Assembly (NCBI GenBank): GCA_934130595.1
Contig: CAKOYF010000003.1
Coordinates: 73,615-137,614, forward strand
Length of the DNA stretch: 64,000 nt
Reading direction: 5' to 3'
DNA from: an uncultured Clostridia bacterium
GTDB taxonomy: Bacteria > Bacillota > Clostridia > TANB77 > CAG-465
The notes beneath the pieces were generated by a model. That model had not been told where the DNA came from, did no database searches, and saw nothing but the letters and a program-made list of their open reading frames with translations. Each line of letters opens with the position of its first letter. Position 1 is the first letter of the stretch. Shown here one piece after another: positions 17,349-25,700 of the stretch. The position numbers were made by a program, and so were the translations under genes.

Positions 17349-17786
17349 TTACTTTAATTCTCTTCTGTTATTATGTACAATATCCATTGTTTCTCTTAGA
17401 ACATTTTCTACTTTTTCTAAGATATTATCTGCATACTCTCTAGTACCATCAGATATTTCCTTAGAAACCTTATTTGCATTTTCAATAATTTCTTCTTTTT
17501 GCGCTAATGCTTGTTTTGTTATTTCATGTTCATCTACCAAATTAATTATCTTACCTTCAGTTTCTTTTAAAACTTTTTGTGCCTCAAGTTCAGCATCAGA
17601 TATAATTCTTTGTCTTTCTTCTTTTACCCATTTTGCTTGCTTTAACTCATCAGGTAATTTAAGTCTTATCTCTTCTATTATATCTCTTAACTCTCCTGCA
17701 TCTACCATAACCTTAGTTGAAAAAGGTACCTTAGAACCTGAGTCTAAGATCTCTTCTAAATTCTCTAACAATGTGAATACTTCCAT
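17349..17786 (-). CDS. Coiled-coil protein, conserved neighbour of rsmD
   Basis: A 145-residue soluble protein, almost entirely helical. The N-terminal part reads LLENLEEILDSGSKVPFS followed by a segment that resembles a short conserved box in clostridial proteins encoded beside rsmD and coaD, and the remainder is an Ala/Glu/Lys-rich coiled coil like the stalk of F-type ATPase subunit b. No catalytic motif. Often annotated loosely as ATPase or DivIVA-like; I see no support for a specific role. Four bases separate it from rsmD, indicating co-transcription. Confidence 0.65.
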   Translation of the reverse strand: MEVFTLLENLEEILDSGSKVPFSTKVMVDAGELRDIIEEIRLKLPDELKQAKWVKEERQRIISDAELEAQKVLKETEGKIINLVDEHEITKQALAQKEEIIENANKVSKEISDGTREYADNILEKVENVLRETMDIVHNNRRELK

Positions 17787-17790
17787 TTTA

Positions 17791-18378
17791 CTACCTCCAT
17801 TTATACATCTTCAAAACTACATTTCCATAAGCTCGTTCATCAATACATTGCAGATTTTTAAAACTATTTAGAATTTCTGCCTTATTATTTTTTTCTAGCT
17901 TTAAAAGAAAATTTTTATCTGTTTCGTATATAATTATGCCATCTTTCTTTAAAAACTGATTTTCAGATTCTGATATTTTTTCTAGTGTATCTATTGCTAG
18001 ATTACTATCATATGGTGGATCTAAAAATATTACATCAAATAGCATTTCTTCTTTTGCTATTTGACTCAAACATTTTGCATAATCTTTCTTAGTTATTTTA
18101 ACACATTCTAGACTATTAGTCAACTTAGCATTAGACAATATCGTTGAAATGCTTAGGCTTTCCTTGTCATTGATCCAAGCAAATTTTGCGCCTCTGCTAA
18201 CTGCTTCAAGTGCTAGGTTTCCAGTACCTCCAAATAAATCTAGTACATCAGCATCTTTTATATATCCAGATATAATAGAAAAAAGTGCTTCCTTTACTCT
18301 ATCTAATGTTGGTCTAGTTTTTTCTGTTTTAGGACTATTTAATCTTTTTGCTTTTGCTCGTCCTGCTATAATTCTCAC
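17791..18378 (-). CDS. rsmD: 16S rRNA G966 N2-methyltransferase RsmD
   Basis: A 195-residue RNA methyltransferase. The N-terminus MRIIAGRAKAKRL and TRPTLDRVKEALF are family-specific; DLFGGTGNLALEA is the SAM-binding motif and FLDPPYDS is the catalytic D/N-PPY. It modifies G966 in helix 31 of 16S rRNA. The start codon is GTG, eight bases after GGAGG. The gene lies 3 bases downstream of the deacylase gene and heads the run towards ftsK. Confidence 0.94.
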   Translation of the reverse strand: MRIIAGRAKAKRLNSPKTEKTRPTLDRVKEALFSIISGYIKDADVLDLFGGTGNLALEAVSRGAKFAWINDKESLSISTILSNAKLTNSLECVKITKKDYAKCLSQIAKEEMLFDVIFLDPPYDSNLAIDTLEKISESENQFLKKDGIIIYETDKNFLLKLEKNNKAEILNSFKNLQCIDERAYGNVVLKMYKWR

Positions 18379-18381
18379 TTT

Positions 18382-18870
18382 TTATTCCTCCACTTCTAAA
18401 AAAATATATTTTTTATTATATTTATCCATTATCTTAGTAATTTCATTTGGACTAAAACAAATGCTTGCTGTATTATCATTAGGATGAAAAGAAACTTTTG
18501 GCAGATTTAAAATATCTTTATCTATAACAAAAGTTACCTCTGTATTAGGAGCTCCAATAACATTTAGCACTGATACAGAACCAGATTTTATATGTAAGTT
18601 TTCCCATAGCTCATCATCATTGCCAAAAGATAATCTTGCACACTCTAGTTCATCTGAGATTTTCTTTAAATTAGCTCTTTTTTCTACAGGTAATGAAACT
18701 AAATAAAACTTATTTGCTTTTTTATCCTTCAAAAAAAGATTTTTGCAAACAACTCCTCCAAAATCTATTCCTTTTACTTTTTCCTCATCAGCTCTACAAA
18801 AAATAGCTGGATGTCTAATTAAGTTATATTCTATATTTAACTTTTCAAATACGTCTAATACTTCTTGCAC
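18382..18870 (-). CDS. YbaK/ProX-type aminoacyl-tRNA deacylase
   Basis: A 162-residue editing-domain protein that removes wrongly attached amino acids from tRNA. It has the conserved lysine region KNLFLKDKK, the GSVSVLNVIGAPN segment and SFHPNDNTASICFSP, as in ProX/PrdX proteins that clear Ala-tRNA(Pro). A longer frame starts at 18930, but its first codons coincide with a sigma-A promoter (18902-18930); the correctly spaced AAGGAG site is in front of GTG at 18870, which also gives the family's usual length. It heads the transcript that continues into rsmD and ftsK. Confidence 0.85.
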   Translation of the reverse strand: MQEVLDVFEKLNIEYNLIRHPAIFCRADEEKVKGIDFGGVVCKNLFLKDKKANKFYLVSLPVEKRANLKKISDELECARLSFGNDDELWENLHIKSGSVSVLNVIGAPNTEVTFVIDKDILNLPKVSFHPNDNTASICFSPNEITKIMDKYNKKYIFLEVEE

Positions 18871-18901
18871 AATTTTCTCCTTATAATATTCATATACATA
18901 T

Positions 18902-18930
18902 ATAATACTACAAAATTGCCAAACTTTCAA
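18902..18930 (-). promoter_or_regulatory. Promoter of the deacylase-rsmD-ftsK run
   Basis: TTGAAA (18925-18930), 17-base spacer, TATTAT (18902-18907) on the minus strand, about 30 bases before the GTG start at 18870. It lies right after the terminator of the upstream nucleoside phosphorylase gene. Confidence 0.7.
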
Positions 18931-18945
18931 CGAAAAAAAAGATAA

Positions 18946-18968
18946 GAAATAGTATTAATTACTATTTC
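18946..18968 (-). terminator. Terminator after pyrimidine-nucleoside phosphorylase
   Basis: A perfect 9-bp stem (18946-18954 with 18960-18968), five-base loop, followed on the minus strand by a T-rich run of eight T residues. Confidence 0.8.
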
Positions 18969-18988
18969 CTACCTTAAATTATACTTTA

Positions 18989-20380
18989 TTATAGACTTGA
19001 TTCATCTATTATATCTAAAATATGTGGTTTAGTTTGTAATGCTTTTGCTACATCCTCTTGTACATTATCTATATATATAGCATCTTCTATATATTCAAAA
19101 GCTTCATTAAATTTTTGTTTATCATTGTATAATACAGTTAAAATTGTATCTCCTTCTTTTACTTTATCTCCAACTTTCTTAGCAAATTCAAATCCTACAG
19201 AATAATCTATTTTATCTTCTTTTTTGTTTCTTCCTCCGCCAAGAGCTACAAGAGCTTCTCCAATTTTTTTACTGTCTATTGATACAATATATCCATCTGA
19301 CTGTGCATGTATTTCTTTTAAATATTTTACTTTGTCGTCTAATACAGGCATATCTAGGTTTAACCCGATCCAATCCATATATACTTGACAAATATGTCCA
19401 CCTTGAGCTTTTATTAGCTCTATAAATTTATCATAAGCAGCTCTAGATGTTATTGCCTTTGTTATATCTGCTTTGTTCTTTTCCATATCATCACAAACAC
19501 CAGACATTTTTATCATCTGTGCAGCTATTTCATATACTACTTCTTTTAAATCTCTGATTTCATCACTAACAAGTGTATCTTCATCTGATAGTAAGAAAGA
19601 TATTACTTCTTTTATTTCAACAGCATTTCCAACATTTCTTCCTAATGGTTCACTCATTGATGTTATAACTGCTTTTGTCTCTACTCCTGCAAGCTTTCCA
19701 AGTTTAACCATTGTTTTTGAAAGTTTTCTTGCATCTTCTAAAGTCTTCATAAAAGCTCCTGAGCCTACTGTTACTTCTAGCAATATCTTGTCTACTCCAG
19801 AAGCAAGTTTTTTAGACATTATAGATGAAGCTATTAAATCAATAGATTCAACTGTAGCTGTTGTATCTCTTAAGGCATATATCTTTTTATCTGCTACTGC
19901 AATTTCTGGACTTTGAGATATTAAGCAAACTCCGATATCTTGTACTTGTCTTATTGCATCATTTATTGGTATGTTTACATTGTATCCCACAATTGATTCA
20001 AGTTTATCTGCTGTACCGCCTGTAAATCCTAATCCTCTACCACTCATTTTACATACTCCAACACCAAGTGCTGCAACTATTGGTAAAACAATAAGTGTTA
20101 TTTTATCTCCTACTCCTCCTGTTGAGTGTTTATCTACTATATATTTTCCAGGAATTTTAATACTAGTTAAATCTAGTGTCTTTGCAGAATTTGCCATTGC
20201 AAATGTTAAATTTTTAAGTTCTTCGTCTGTCATTCCATTTAAATATATTGCCATTAATAACGCTGACATTTGGTAATCTGGTATTTCTCCACAACTATAT
20301 CCATTGACAAAGAAATCTATTTCTTGCTTTGTTAGTTCGTGCTTATCTCTTTTTTTCTCTATTATTTCATACATTCTCAT
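18989..20380 (-). CDS. pdp: Pyrimidine-nucleoside phosphorylase
   Basis: A 463-residue enzyme of the thymidine phosphorylase family, cleaving uridine, thymidine or deoxyuridine with phosphate to base and sugar 1-phosphate. An N-terminal helical domain (KHELTKQEIDFFVNGYSCG) is followed by the phosphate-binding DKHSTGGVGDK, SGRGLGFTGGTADKLE and the DTTATVESIDLIASSIMSKK region, then a C-terminal alpha/beta domain. These residues are those of the broad-specificity Gram-positive enzyme. It may be transcribed with the small membrane protein gene 25 bases upstream. A second in-frame ATG two codons in is possible. Confidence 0.94.
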   Translation of the reverse strand: MRMYEIIEKKRDKHELTKQEIDFFVNGYSCGEIPDYQMSALLMAIYLNGMTDEELKNLTFAMANSAKTLDLTSIKIPGKYIVDKHSTGGVGDKITLIVLPIVAALGVGVCKMSGRGLGFTGGTADKLESIVGYNVNIPINDAIRQVQDIGVCLISQSPEIAVADKKIYALRDTTATVESIDLIASSIMSKKLASGVDKILLEVTVGSGAFMKTLEDARKLSKTMVKLGKLAGVETKAVITSMSEPLGRNVGNAVEIKEVISFLLSDEDTLVSDEIRDLKEVVYEIAAQMIKMSGVCDDMEKNKADITKAITSRAAYDKFIELIKAQGGHICQVYMDWIGLNLDMPVLDDKVKYLKEIHAQSDGYIVSIDSKKIGEALVALGGGRNKKEDKIDYSVGFEFAKKVGDKVKEGDTILTVLYNDKQKFNEAFEYIEDAIYIDNVQEDVAKALQTKPHILDIIDESSL

Positions 20381-20405
20381 AATCTATTTCTACCTCTCTT
20401 TTTAC

Positions 20406-20771
20406 TTATATTTTTACTTCTTTTGTCCATTTTTTCTCTTGTTCATCATTGCCTATGTATATAAGTTTACCTTGTTCTATTTTAAATTTCGGCATATCAG
20501 TTTCAATAATGTCTGGTATAACATTTTTTAATGCCGCACCACAAAAATTGAAATTTTCCTCATCATATCCTTCTGTTTGAGCAAGTTGTGTTTTGTAATC
20601 TTCCATTTCTGTGCAATACTCGTAGACATTAAGTTTAAATGCTTCCTCTTGTGCTTTATCTATTCCTTTGTTATCAAAAAGTCTGCTAACAAAAGCTAAA
20701 ACAAAGCTCATAACCAATATCACTATGACAAGTAATATTAAACTCTTTCCAGATTTTTTATTTTTTGCCAT
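20406..20771 (-). CDS. Small membrane-anchored protein of unknown function
   Basis: A 121-residue protein, not recognised. A lysine-rich N-terminus is followed by one membrane segment (residues about 10-30) and a hydrophilic part that is probably outside the membrane, with two cysteines (YEYCTEM and NFCGAAL) that could form a disulfide. A strong AGGGGTGG site precedes the start. It lies 25 bases before the nucleoside phosphorylase gene and is divergent from asnB. Confidence 0.6.
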   Translation of the reverse strand: MAKNKKSGKSLILLVIVILVMSFVLAFVSRLFDNKGIDKAQEEAFKLNVYEYCTEMEDYKTQLAQTEGYDEENFNFCGAALKNVIPDIIETDMPKFKIEQGKLIYIGNDEQEKKWTKEVKI

Positions 20772-20799
20772 ACAACCACCCCTTATATACTATAATTTA

Positions 20800-20828
20800 A
20801 TAGTACATTAAACGCATACTTTTTTCAA
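20800..20828 (-). promoter_or_regulatory. Promoter of the small membrane protein/pdp unit
   Basis: TTGAAA (20823-20828), 17-base spacer, TACTAT (20800-20805) on the minus strand, about 30 bases before the start codon. Confidence 0.5.
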
Positions 20829-20904
20829 CCAATTTGGCAAAAATTTAACTATAAAATATTCATAAAAATAATTATATCTTAATATTATACAATGAGGTGA
20901 TTTT

Positions 20905-22746
20905 ATGTGTGGTATTTGTGGCTACATGCAAAAAGAAAAAATAACATCTAATGATACTATTATTTCAATGAAAGACAGCATATTAAAAAGAGGAAATTCA
21001 GATAATAACGTATATATTAATGATAATGTTGCACTAGGTCATGCACGTCTTAGCATTATTGATGTAAAAAACGGAAAACAACCAATGAAAAGAGAAATTA
21101 ATAATAACACATACACTATTACATATAATGGTGAACTCTATAATACAAATGTTTTACGAAACATTTTAATAACTAGAGGGTATGAATTTAAAACAGAATG
21201 TGACACAGAAGTTCTTTTGTTATTATACGTAGAATTTAAAGAAAAAATGCTAAAATATATAAATGGTATTTTTGCTTTTGCAATATATGATGAAAATAAC
21301 AACTCTATATTTCTTGCAAAAGATAGATTAGGTATAAAGCCATTATTCTATTCTACTGCTAATGATAAATTTATTTTTTGCTCAGAAATAAAAGGAATAC
21401 TTGCTAGTAAATTTGTAGCTCCTATTGTTTCAAAAGATGAACTAATTGAACTTTTTGCTCTTGGCCCTGCTCATACTCCTGGTAAAACATATTTTAAAGA
21501 TATCTATGAGTTAAAAGCTGGTCATTATGCATATTACAAAGATAACAAACTAGATATTGTTAAATATTGGGATTTGATTGAAAAGAAACTATTAGATGAC
21601 GATGATGAAGTAATTGATAACGTAAAATATCTAGTAACTGATTCTACTAAAAGACAACTAGTATCTGATGTTGGTGTTTCTTCTATGCTTTCTGGTGGAT
21701 TAGATTCTAGTATTTTAACAAAAATAGCATCAGATAATGTAATAAATCTTCACACCTATTCTATAAATTATGAAAATAATGATAAGGACTTTGTATCAAA
21801 TAGCTATCAACAAACTAAAGATAGTGACTTTGTTAAAATAATGACAAAGTATTTGAATACAAAACATACTAATGTTGTAATAACAAACAAAGATCTTTTT
21901 GATGCATTGTACACTTCTGTTATTGCTAGAGATATGCCAGGTATGGCAGATATAGATAGCTCAATGTACATTTTTTGTAATGAAATATCTAAAAATAATG
22001 AAAAAGTAGTAATATCTGGTGAATGTTCTGATGAAATTTTTGGCGGTTATCCTTGGTTTTACAAAGAACATTTAAAAAATACAAGTGGATTTCCTTGGGC
22101 TTTGTCTGAAAATTTAAGAGAAAACTTAATAAAGCCAAATATATTTAAAAAAGGAGATATTACTGAGTATATAATTAAATCTAAAAACGATACACTTTCT
22201 AATGTATCTCATATTTCATCAGACAAATTTGAAAATGAATTTAAAGAAATAAATTATCTTACAGTAAAATACTTTATGAATACATTAATTGAAAGAACAG
22301 ATAGAATGTCAATGCAAAACTCTTTAGAAGTTAGAGTTCCATATGCAGATCATAGAATATTTGAATATGTATACAATGTAGATTCAAAATTAAAATTAGG
22401 ACTTAGAAATGGTAATGAAGTATGTGAAAAATATATCTTAAAACAAGCCTTTAAAAATGATATTCCTACTGATATAACAAAAAGAAAAAAATCTCCATTT
22501 CCAAAAACATATAGTCCAGATTATTTAGAGATATTAGAAAAAAAGCTATTAGATATTCTAAGCAACGAAAAATCTAAAATTCATGAAATCATTAATAAAG
22601 AATATGTACTAGAATTAATATCTACTCATGGAAGTAATCTAAAAGAAAATCTTTTTGGCCAGTTAATGACCTATCCTCAAACTTTAGCTTTTATAATTCA
22701 AATAGATTACTGGCTAACAGCATATAACATACAAATAAAAAAATAA
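20905..22746 (+). CDS. asnB: Asparagine synthase (glutamine-hydrolysing)
   Basis: A 613-residue two-domain enzyme making asparagine from aspartate, ATP and glutamine. The N-terminal glutaminase domain starts with the nucleophile Cys2 (MCGICGY) and contains GHARLSI and the YNGELYN loop; the synthetase domain has the pyrophosphate-binding loop SGGLDS (263-268) and EVRVPYADH with the following helix. The start is set by GAGGTG eight bases upstream and by the need for Cys2. It is one of four intact plus-strand genes in the window and appears monocistronic; no T-box leader is visible upstream. Confidence 0.96.
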   Translation: MCGICGYMQKEKITSNDTIISMKDSILKRGNSDNNVYINDNVALGHARLSIIDVKNGKQPMKREINNNTYTITYNGELYNTNVLRNILITRGYEFKTECDTEVLLLLYVEFKEKMLKYINGIFAFAIYDENNNSIFLAKDRLGIKPLFYSTANDKFIFCSEIKGILASKFVAPIVSKDELIELFALGPAHTPGKTYFKDIYELKAGHYAYYKDNKLDIVKYWDLIEKKLLDDDDEVIDNVKYLVTDSTKRQLVSDVGVSSMLSGGLDSSILTKIASDNVINLHTYSINYENNDKDFVSNSYQQTKDSDFVKIMTKYLNTKHTNVVITNKDLFDALYTSVIARDMPGMADIDSSMYIFCNEISKNNEKVVISGECSDEIFGGYPWFYKEHLKNTSGFPWALSENLRENLIKPNIFKKGDITEYIIKSKNDTLSNVSHISSDKFENEFKEINYLTVKYFMNTLIERTDRMSMQNSLEVRVPYADHRIFEYVYNVDSKLKLGLRNGNEVCEKYILKQAFKNDIPTDITKRKKSPFPKTYSPDYLEILEKKLLDILSNEKSKIHEIINKEYVLELISTHGSNLKENLFGQLMTYPQTLAFIIQIDYWLTAYNIQIKK

Positions 22747-22769
22747 AATCTCTTTTTAAGGAATTTATT

Positions 22770-22820
22770 CAGACTGTTGACAACTTAAAACAAAAAATGT
22801 TGTGATTTGTCAACAATCTG
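22770..22820. repeat. Inverted repeat between asnB and the fab operon end
   Basis: A 14-bp stem with one G-U-type mismatch (22770-22783 with 22807-22820) closes a 23-base loop that itself contains a complementary ACAAC/GTTGT pair. It lies where convergent transcripts of asnB and the fatty-acid operon meet, but neither strand has a T-run after it. It may be a terminator without a U-tract or a site for a DNA-binding protein. Confidence 0.55.
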
Positions 22821-22833
22821 ATTAATATTAATA

Positions 22834-23073
22834 TTAATATTCATTTCCTTTTATGTCTAATCCTTTTAATTGTAATTTAATTACTATTGACTGAATATCA
22901 CTTTGTACAAAATCTAAATTTCTTAGTTCTTTTCTAGTATGACTACATAGCTTACCTATAGTATCAATTTCATTAAATTTTAATCTTGTACAAATATTAT
23001 TACTTAATTCAAGCTTTTCAACACCATATTTAAGTAAGTCATTATTTTTAATTTTTTTACTCATAATTTTCAT
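22834..23073 (-). CDS. Stand-alone RNA polymerase alpha-CTD-like protein
   Basis: A 79-residue protein matching the C-terminal domain of RNA polymerase alpha along its length: VEKLELSNNICTRLKFNEI followed by DTIGKLCSHTRKELRNLDF and the final LQLKGLDI, the helix pattern of the tandem helix-hairpin-helix fold. Residues used by true alpha-CTD to touch UP elements are not kept (the Arg265 position is Asn, and the GKKS loop is replaced). It overlaps the end of the preceding flavoprotein gene by 17 bases, so it is the last gene of the fatty-acid operon. Function unknown; a role as small regulator or protein-protein adaptor is only a guess. Confidence 0.75.
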   Translation of the reverse strand: MKIMSKKIKNNDLLKYGVEKLELSNNICTRLKFNEIDTIGKLCSHTRKELRNLDFVQSDIQSIVIKLQLKGLDIKGNEY

Positions 23074-24127
23074 TCGCCTCTTTAATTAATTCACTTATAA
23101 CAGTTTTTAAGTCTGTTATTTTGTCTATTCTATCTACATTACTACCGCAAAAAATAAGACCATTATCTATATTTCCAGTTACAGAGTTTATTAAAGCTTG
23201 TGTTATACAATATGGTATTGTTTTTCTATCACAAGTTTTTATGCAGTTAAAACATTTAGTTAATTTATAATCTTTTAGGTTTTCTAAAAAATGATTTTTA
23301 ATTGCTCTACCAGGCATTCCAACAGGACTTTTTATTATAATAATATCTTCTTTTTTTGCTCTTACATAAGCCTCTTTAAATTTTATATCTGCATCGCACT
23401 CTTTTGTAGCAACAAACTTTGTAGCAATTTGGACTCCATCAGCGCCATATTTTAGAGCTTTTACTATATCTTTTCCATCAAATATTCCACCGGCAGATAT
23501 TACTGGGATATGTTTATTATATTTATCTTCATATTGTTTTATTATATTTCTTACTTGAGAAGTAATATCAAAGACATTTATTTCTTTATTACTTAACTCT
23601 TCAATGTTAAATCCTAAATGTCCACCTGCTTTTGGACCTTCTACTACAATCATGTCTGGAATATAATCATATTTATTTGTCCATAACTTACAGATTAAAT
23701 TTGCTGCTCGAGCACTTGATACTATTGGCGCAATTTTAGTTTCGTATCCTTTAACTAACTCTGGTAAATTTTTGGGTAATCCTGCCCCAGAAATAATTAT
23801 ATCTGCACCTGCAACTGCAGCTTTTTTAACCATTTCTTCATAATTGTTAGTAACGCACATTATATTTACTCCAATCATTCCATTATTATTGCTTATTTCC
23901 TTTGCTTTTTTTATATTTTTTTCTAATGCCCTATAATTTGCTTCATATGTATTTGTCTCAAAATCATCTTCCTTAAATCCAATTTGGGCACTTGAAATAA
24001 CTCCAAGGCCACCATTTTTTGCTACATTTCCGGCTAAATTTGCTAGGGATACACCAACTCCCATTCCACCTTGTATTATTGGTATTTCCAATAATTTTTC
24101 TCCTATTTTTAATTTTGGTAACTTCAT
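23057..24127 (-). CDS. FMN-dependent NMO/FabK-family enzyme
   Basis: A 356-residue TIM-barrel flavoprotein of the nitronate monooxygenase/FabK family. It shows PIIQGGMGVGVS near the N-terminus, SGAGLP, the catalytic-site EGPKAGGHLGF, and the FMN-phosphate loops SAGGI and GADGVQIATKF. A C-terminal cysteine set (CFNCIKTC and PYC) is typical of the longer NMO-like branch. In clostridial fatty-acid operons the member at this place is usually called FabK, the alternative enoyl-ACP reductase; here, however, a complete FabI is directly upstream. It could be a second, triclosan-insensitive reductase or a nitronate detoxifier. Nine bases separate it from fabI. Confidence 0.85.
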   Translation of the reverse strand: MKLPKLKIGEKLLEIPIIQGGMGVGVSLANLAGNVAKNGGLGVISSAQIGFKEDDFETNTYEANYRALEKNIKKAKEISNNNGMIGVNIMCVTNNYEEMVKKAAVAGADIIISGAGLPKNLPELVKGYETKIAPIVSSARAANLICKLWTNKYDYIPDMIVVEGPKAGGHLGFNIEELSNKEINVFDITSQVRNIIKQYEDKYNKHIPVISAGGIFDGKDIVKALKYGADGVQIATKFVATKECDADIKFKEAYVRAKKEDIIIIKSPVGMPGRAIKNHFLENLKDYKLTKCFNCIKTCDRKTIPYCITQALINSVTGNIDNGLIFCGSNVDRIDKITDLKTVISELIKEANENYE

Positions 24128-24135
24128 TTTTCCTC

Positions 24136-24903
24136 CTATAATCCCATAATTGAGTAACCATTATCTGCATATATAACTTGACCAGTAATTGAACTTGAAA
24201 GAGGGCTACACAAAAAACTAATTACATTTCCAACTTCTGTTGTAGTAACATTTCTTTTAAGAGGTGCACTTTTTTCAACAACATCTAGTATTGAACTAAA
24301 ATTTTGAATTCCCTTTGCAGATAATGTTTTTATTGGCCCTGCTGATACTGCATTAACTCTTATTCCGTCTTCTCCTAAATTTGAAGCTAAATACCTAACA
24401 CTAGATTCTAATGCGGCTTTTGCGACTCCCATAACATTATATCCCGGAAATACTTTTGTAGATCCAAGATAAGTAAGGCAAACAATACTTCCTTCTTCTC
24501 CTAGAAGTCCAATTTCTTTTGCTTTTCTTGAGATAGAAACTAAAGAATATGCACTTACTTCATTAGCATGTAAAAATCCTTCTTTACTTGTATTTATAAA
24601 CTCACCTCTTAAATCTTGAGTGTTAGCATGCGCAATACAATGTACAATTGCGTCAAACCTATCATACTTAGCTTTAAATTTTAAAAACAAAGCCTCAACT
24701 TTTTGTTCATCACTTACATCACACTCAAAAGCTTTAGCTCCTTTAAATTTGCTGATTAGTTCTTCTATTTTTTTCTTATTTTCCTCTCCCATATAAGTAA
24801 AATATAATTTTGCCCCATGTTCATATGCAGATTTTGCTGCGCCATAAGCAATAGACCATTTATTTCTAATTCCCATAATTAATACTTTCTTTTTCTTTAA
24901 CAT
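24136..24903 (-). CDS. fabI: Enoyl-ACP reductase FabI
   Basis: A 255-residue short-chain dehydrogenase catalysing the last step of each elongation cycle. The divergent N-terminal motif GIRNKWSIAYG is the FabI version of the nucleotide-binding loop. The active site is YLGSTKVFPGYNVMGVAKA, with the first Tyr, the second Tyr and Lys in the Y-x6-K spacing of FabI, followed by AGPIKTLSAKGI, the substrate loop. This is the normal triclosan target. The gene overlaps the accA stop by one base and has a GGAGG-type site. Confidence 0.96.
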   Translation of the reverse strand: MLKKKKVLIMGIRNKWSIAYGAAKSAYEHGAKLYFTYMGEENKKKIEELISKFKGAKAFECDVSDEQKVEALFLKFKAKYDRFDAIVHCIAHANTQDLRGEFINTSKEGFLHANEVSAYSLVSISRKAKEIGLLGEEGSIVCLTYLGSTKVFPGYNVMGVAKAALESSVRYLASNLGEDGIRVNAVSAGPIKTLSAKGIQNFSSILDVVEKSAPLKRNVTTTEVGNVISFLCSPLSSSITGQVIYADNGYSIMGL

Positions 24904-25700
24904 TAATATTCTCCTCCCATATTTCTATATTTTTTATATCTATCCTCTAAAAGATTTTTTTCTTTTTTATTCATTAACTCTTTCATATTTTTGAATATAC
25001 TATTTTTTATACTTTCCGACATCTTAATAATATCTGTTTTGGCATTTCCATTTGGTTCTTCAAGTACTTCATCTATTACTTTTAAATCATATAAATCTTT
25101 TGCAGTAAGTTTCATTTTTTCAGCCGCTTCTTCTTTTCTTGATGGATCTTTCCAAAGTATACTAGAATATCCTTCAGGAGACAAAATTGAATATATTGAG
25201 TTTTCAAGCATAATAACTCTATCTGCTACTCCTATTGCTAAAGCTCCTCCACTTGATCCCTCACCAATTACATATGAAATTGTTGGAATCTTTAATGCTG
25301 ACATTGTTTCAATACATTTAGCAATTACTTGTCCTTGTCCCCTTTCTTCTGCACCTATTCCAGGATATGCACCTTTAGTATCTATAAATGTAATTAATGG
25401 TCTTTTAAATTTTTCTGATTGCTTCATAATTCTAATAGATTTTTTATAGCTTTCGGGGGTTGGCATTCCAAAATTTCTTTTTATATTTTCTTTTGTATCT
25501 CTTCCTTTTTGCTCAGCAATAATAGTATAATTTACATTATTTAATGAAGCAATTCCACATACAATTGCACCATCTTCTGCATAATCTCTATCTCCATGAA
25601 ACTCAATAAATTCATCAAAAATATTTTCTATATAGTCTAATGCTGTAGGTCTATCCTTTTCTCTTGCTTTTTTTACTTTATTCCATGCCATATTATCCAT
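24903..25700 (-). CDS. accA: Acetyl-CoA carboxylase carboxyltransferase subunit alpha
   Basis: A 265-residue crotonase-fold subunit that, with AccD, transfers carboxylate from biotin to acetyl-CoA. Segments LDYIENIFDEFIEFHGDRD, NFGMPTPESYKKS, IDTKGAYPG and GEGSSGGALAIGVAD (oxyanion-hole glycines) are typical. It is about 50 residues shorter than the E. coli protein at the N-terminus, which is common in this lineage. It overlaps accD by 8 bases, which fits equal production of the two halves. Confidence 0.95.
   Translation of the reverse strand: MDNMAWNKVKKAREKDRPTALDYIENIFDEFIEFHGDRDYAEDGAIVCGIASLNNVNYTIIAEQKGRDTKENIKRNFGMPTPESYKKSIRIMKQSEKFKRPLITFIDTKGAYPGIGAEERGQGQVIAKCIETMSALKIPTISYVIGEGSSGGALAIGVADRVIMLENSIYSILSPEGYSSILWKDPSRKEEAAEKMKLTAKDLYDLKVIDEVLEEPNGNAKTDIIKMSESIKNSIFKNMKELMNKKEKNLLEDRYKKYRNMGGEY

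Noticed and set aside
20829..20904. A T-box or other amino-acid-responsive leader before asnB
   Set aside because: The space is too short and lacks a T-box sequence or an antiterminator stem.
22823..22846. TTAATA tandem repeats as a satellite or CRISPR-like element
   Set aside because: Only three or four units of six bases in A/T-rich DNA, within the end of a gene; nothing else supports a repeat element.
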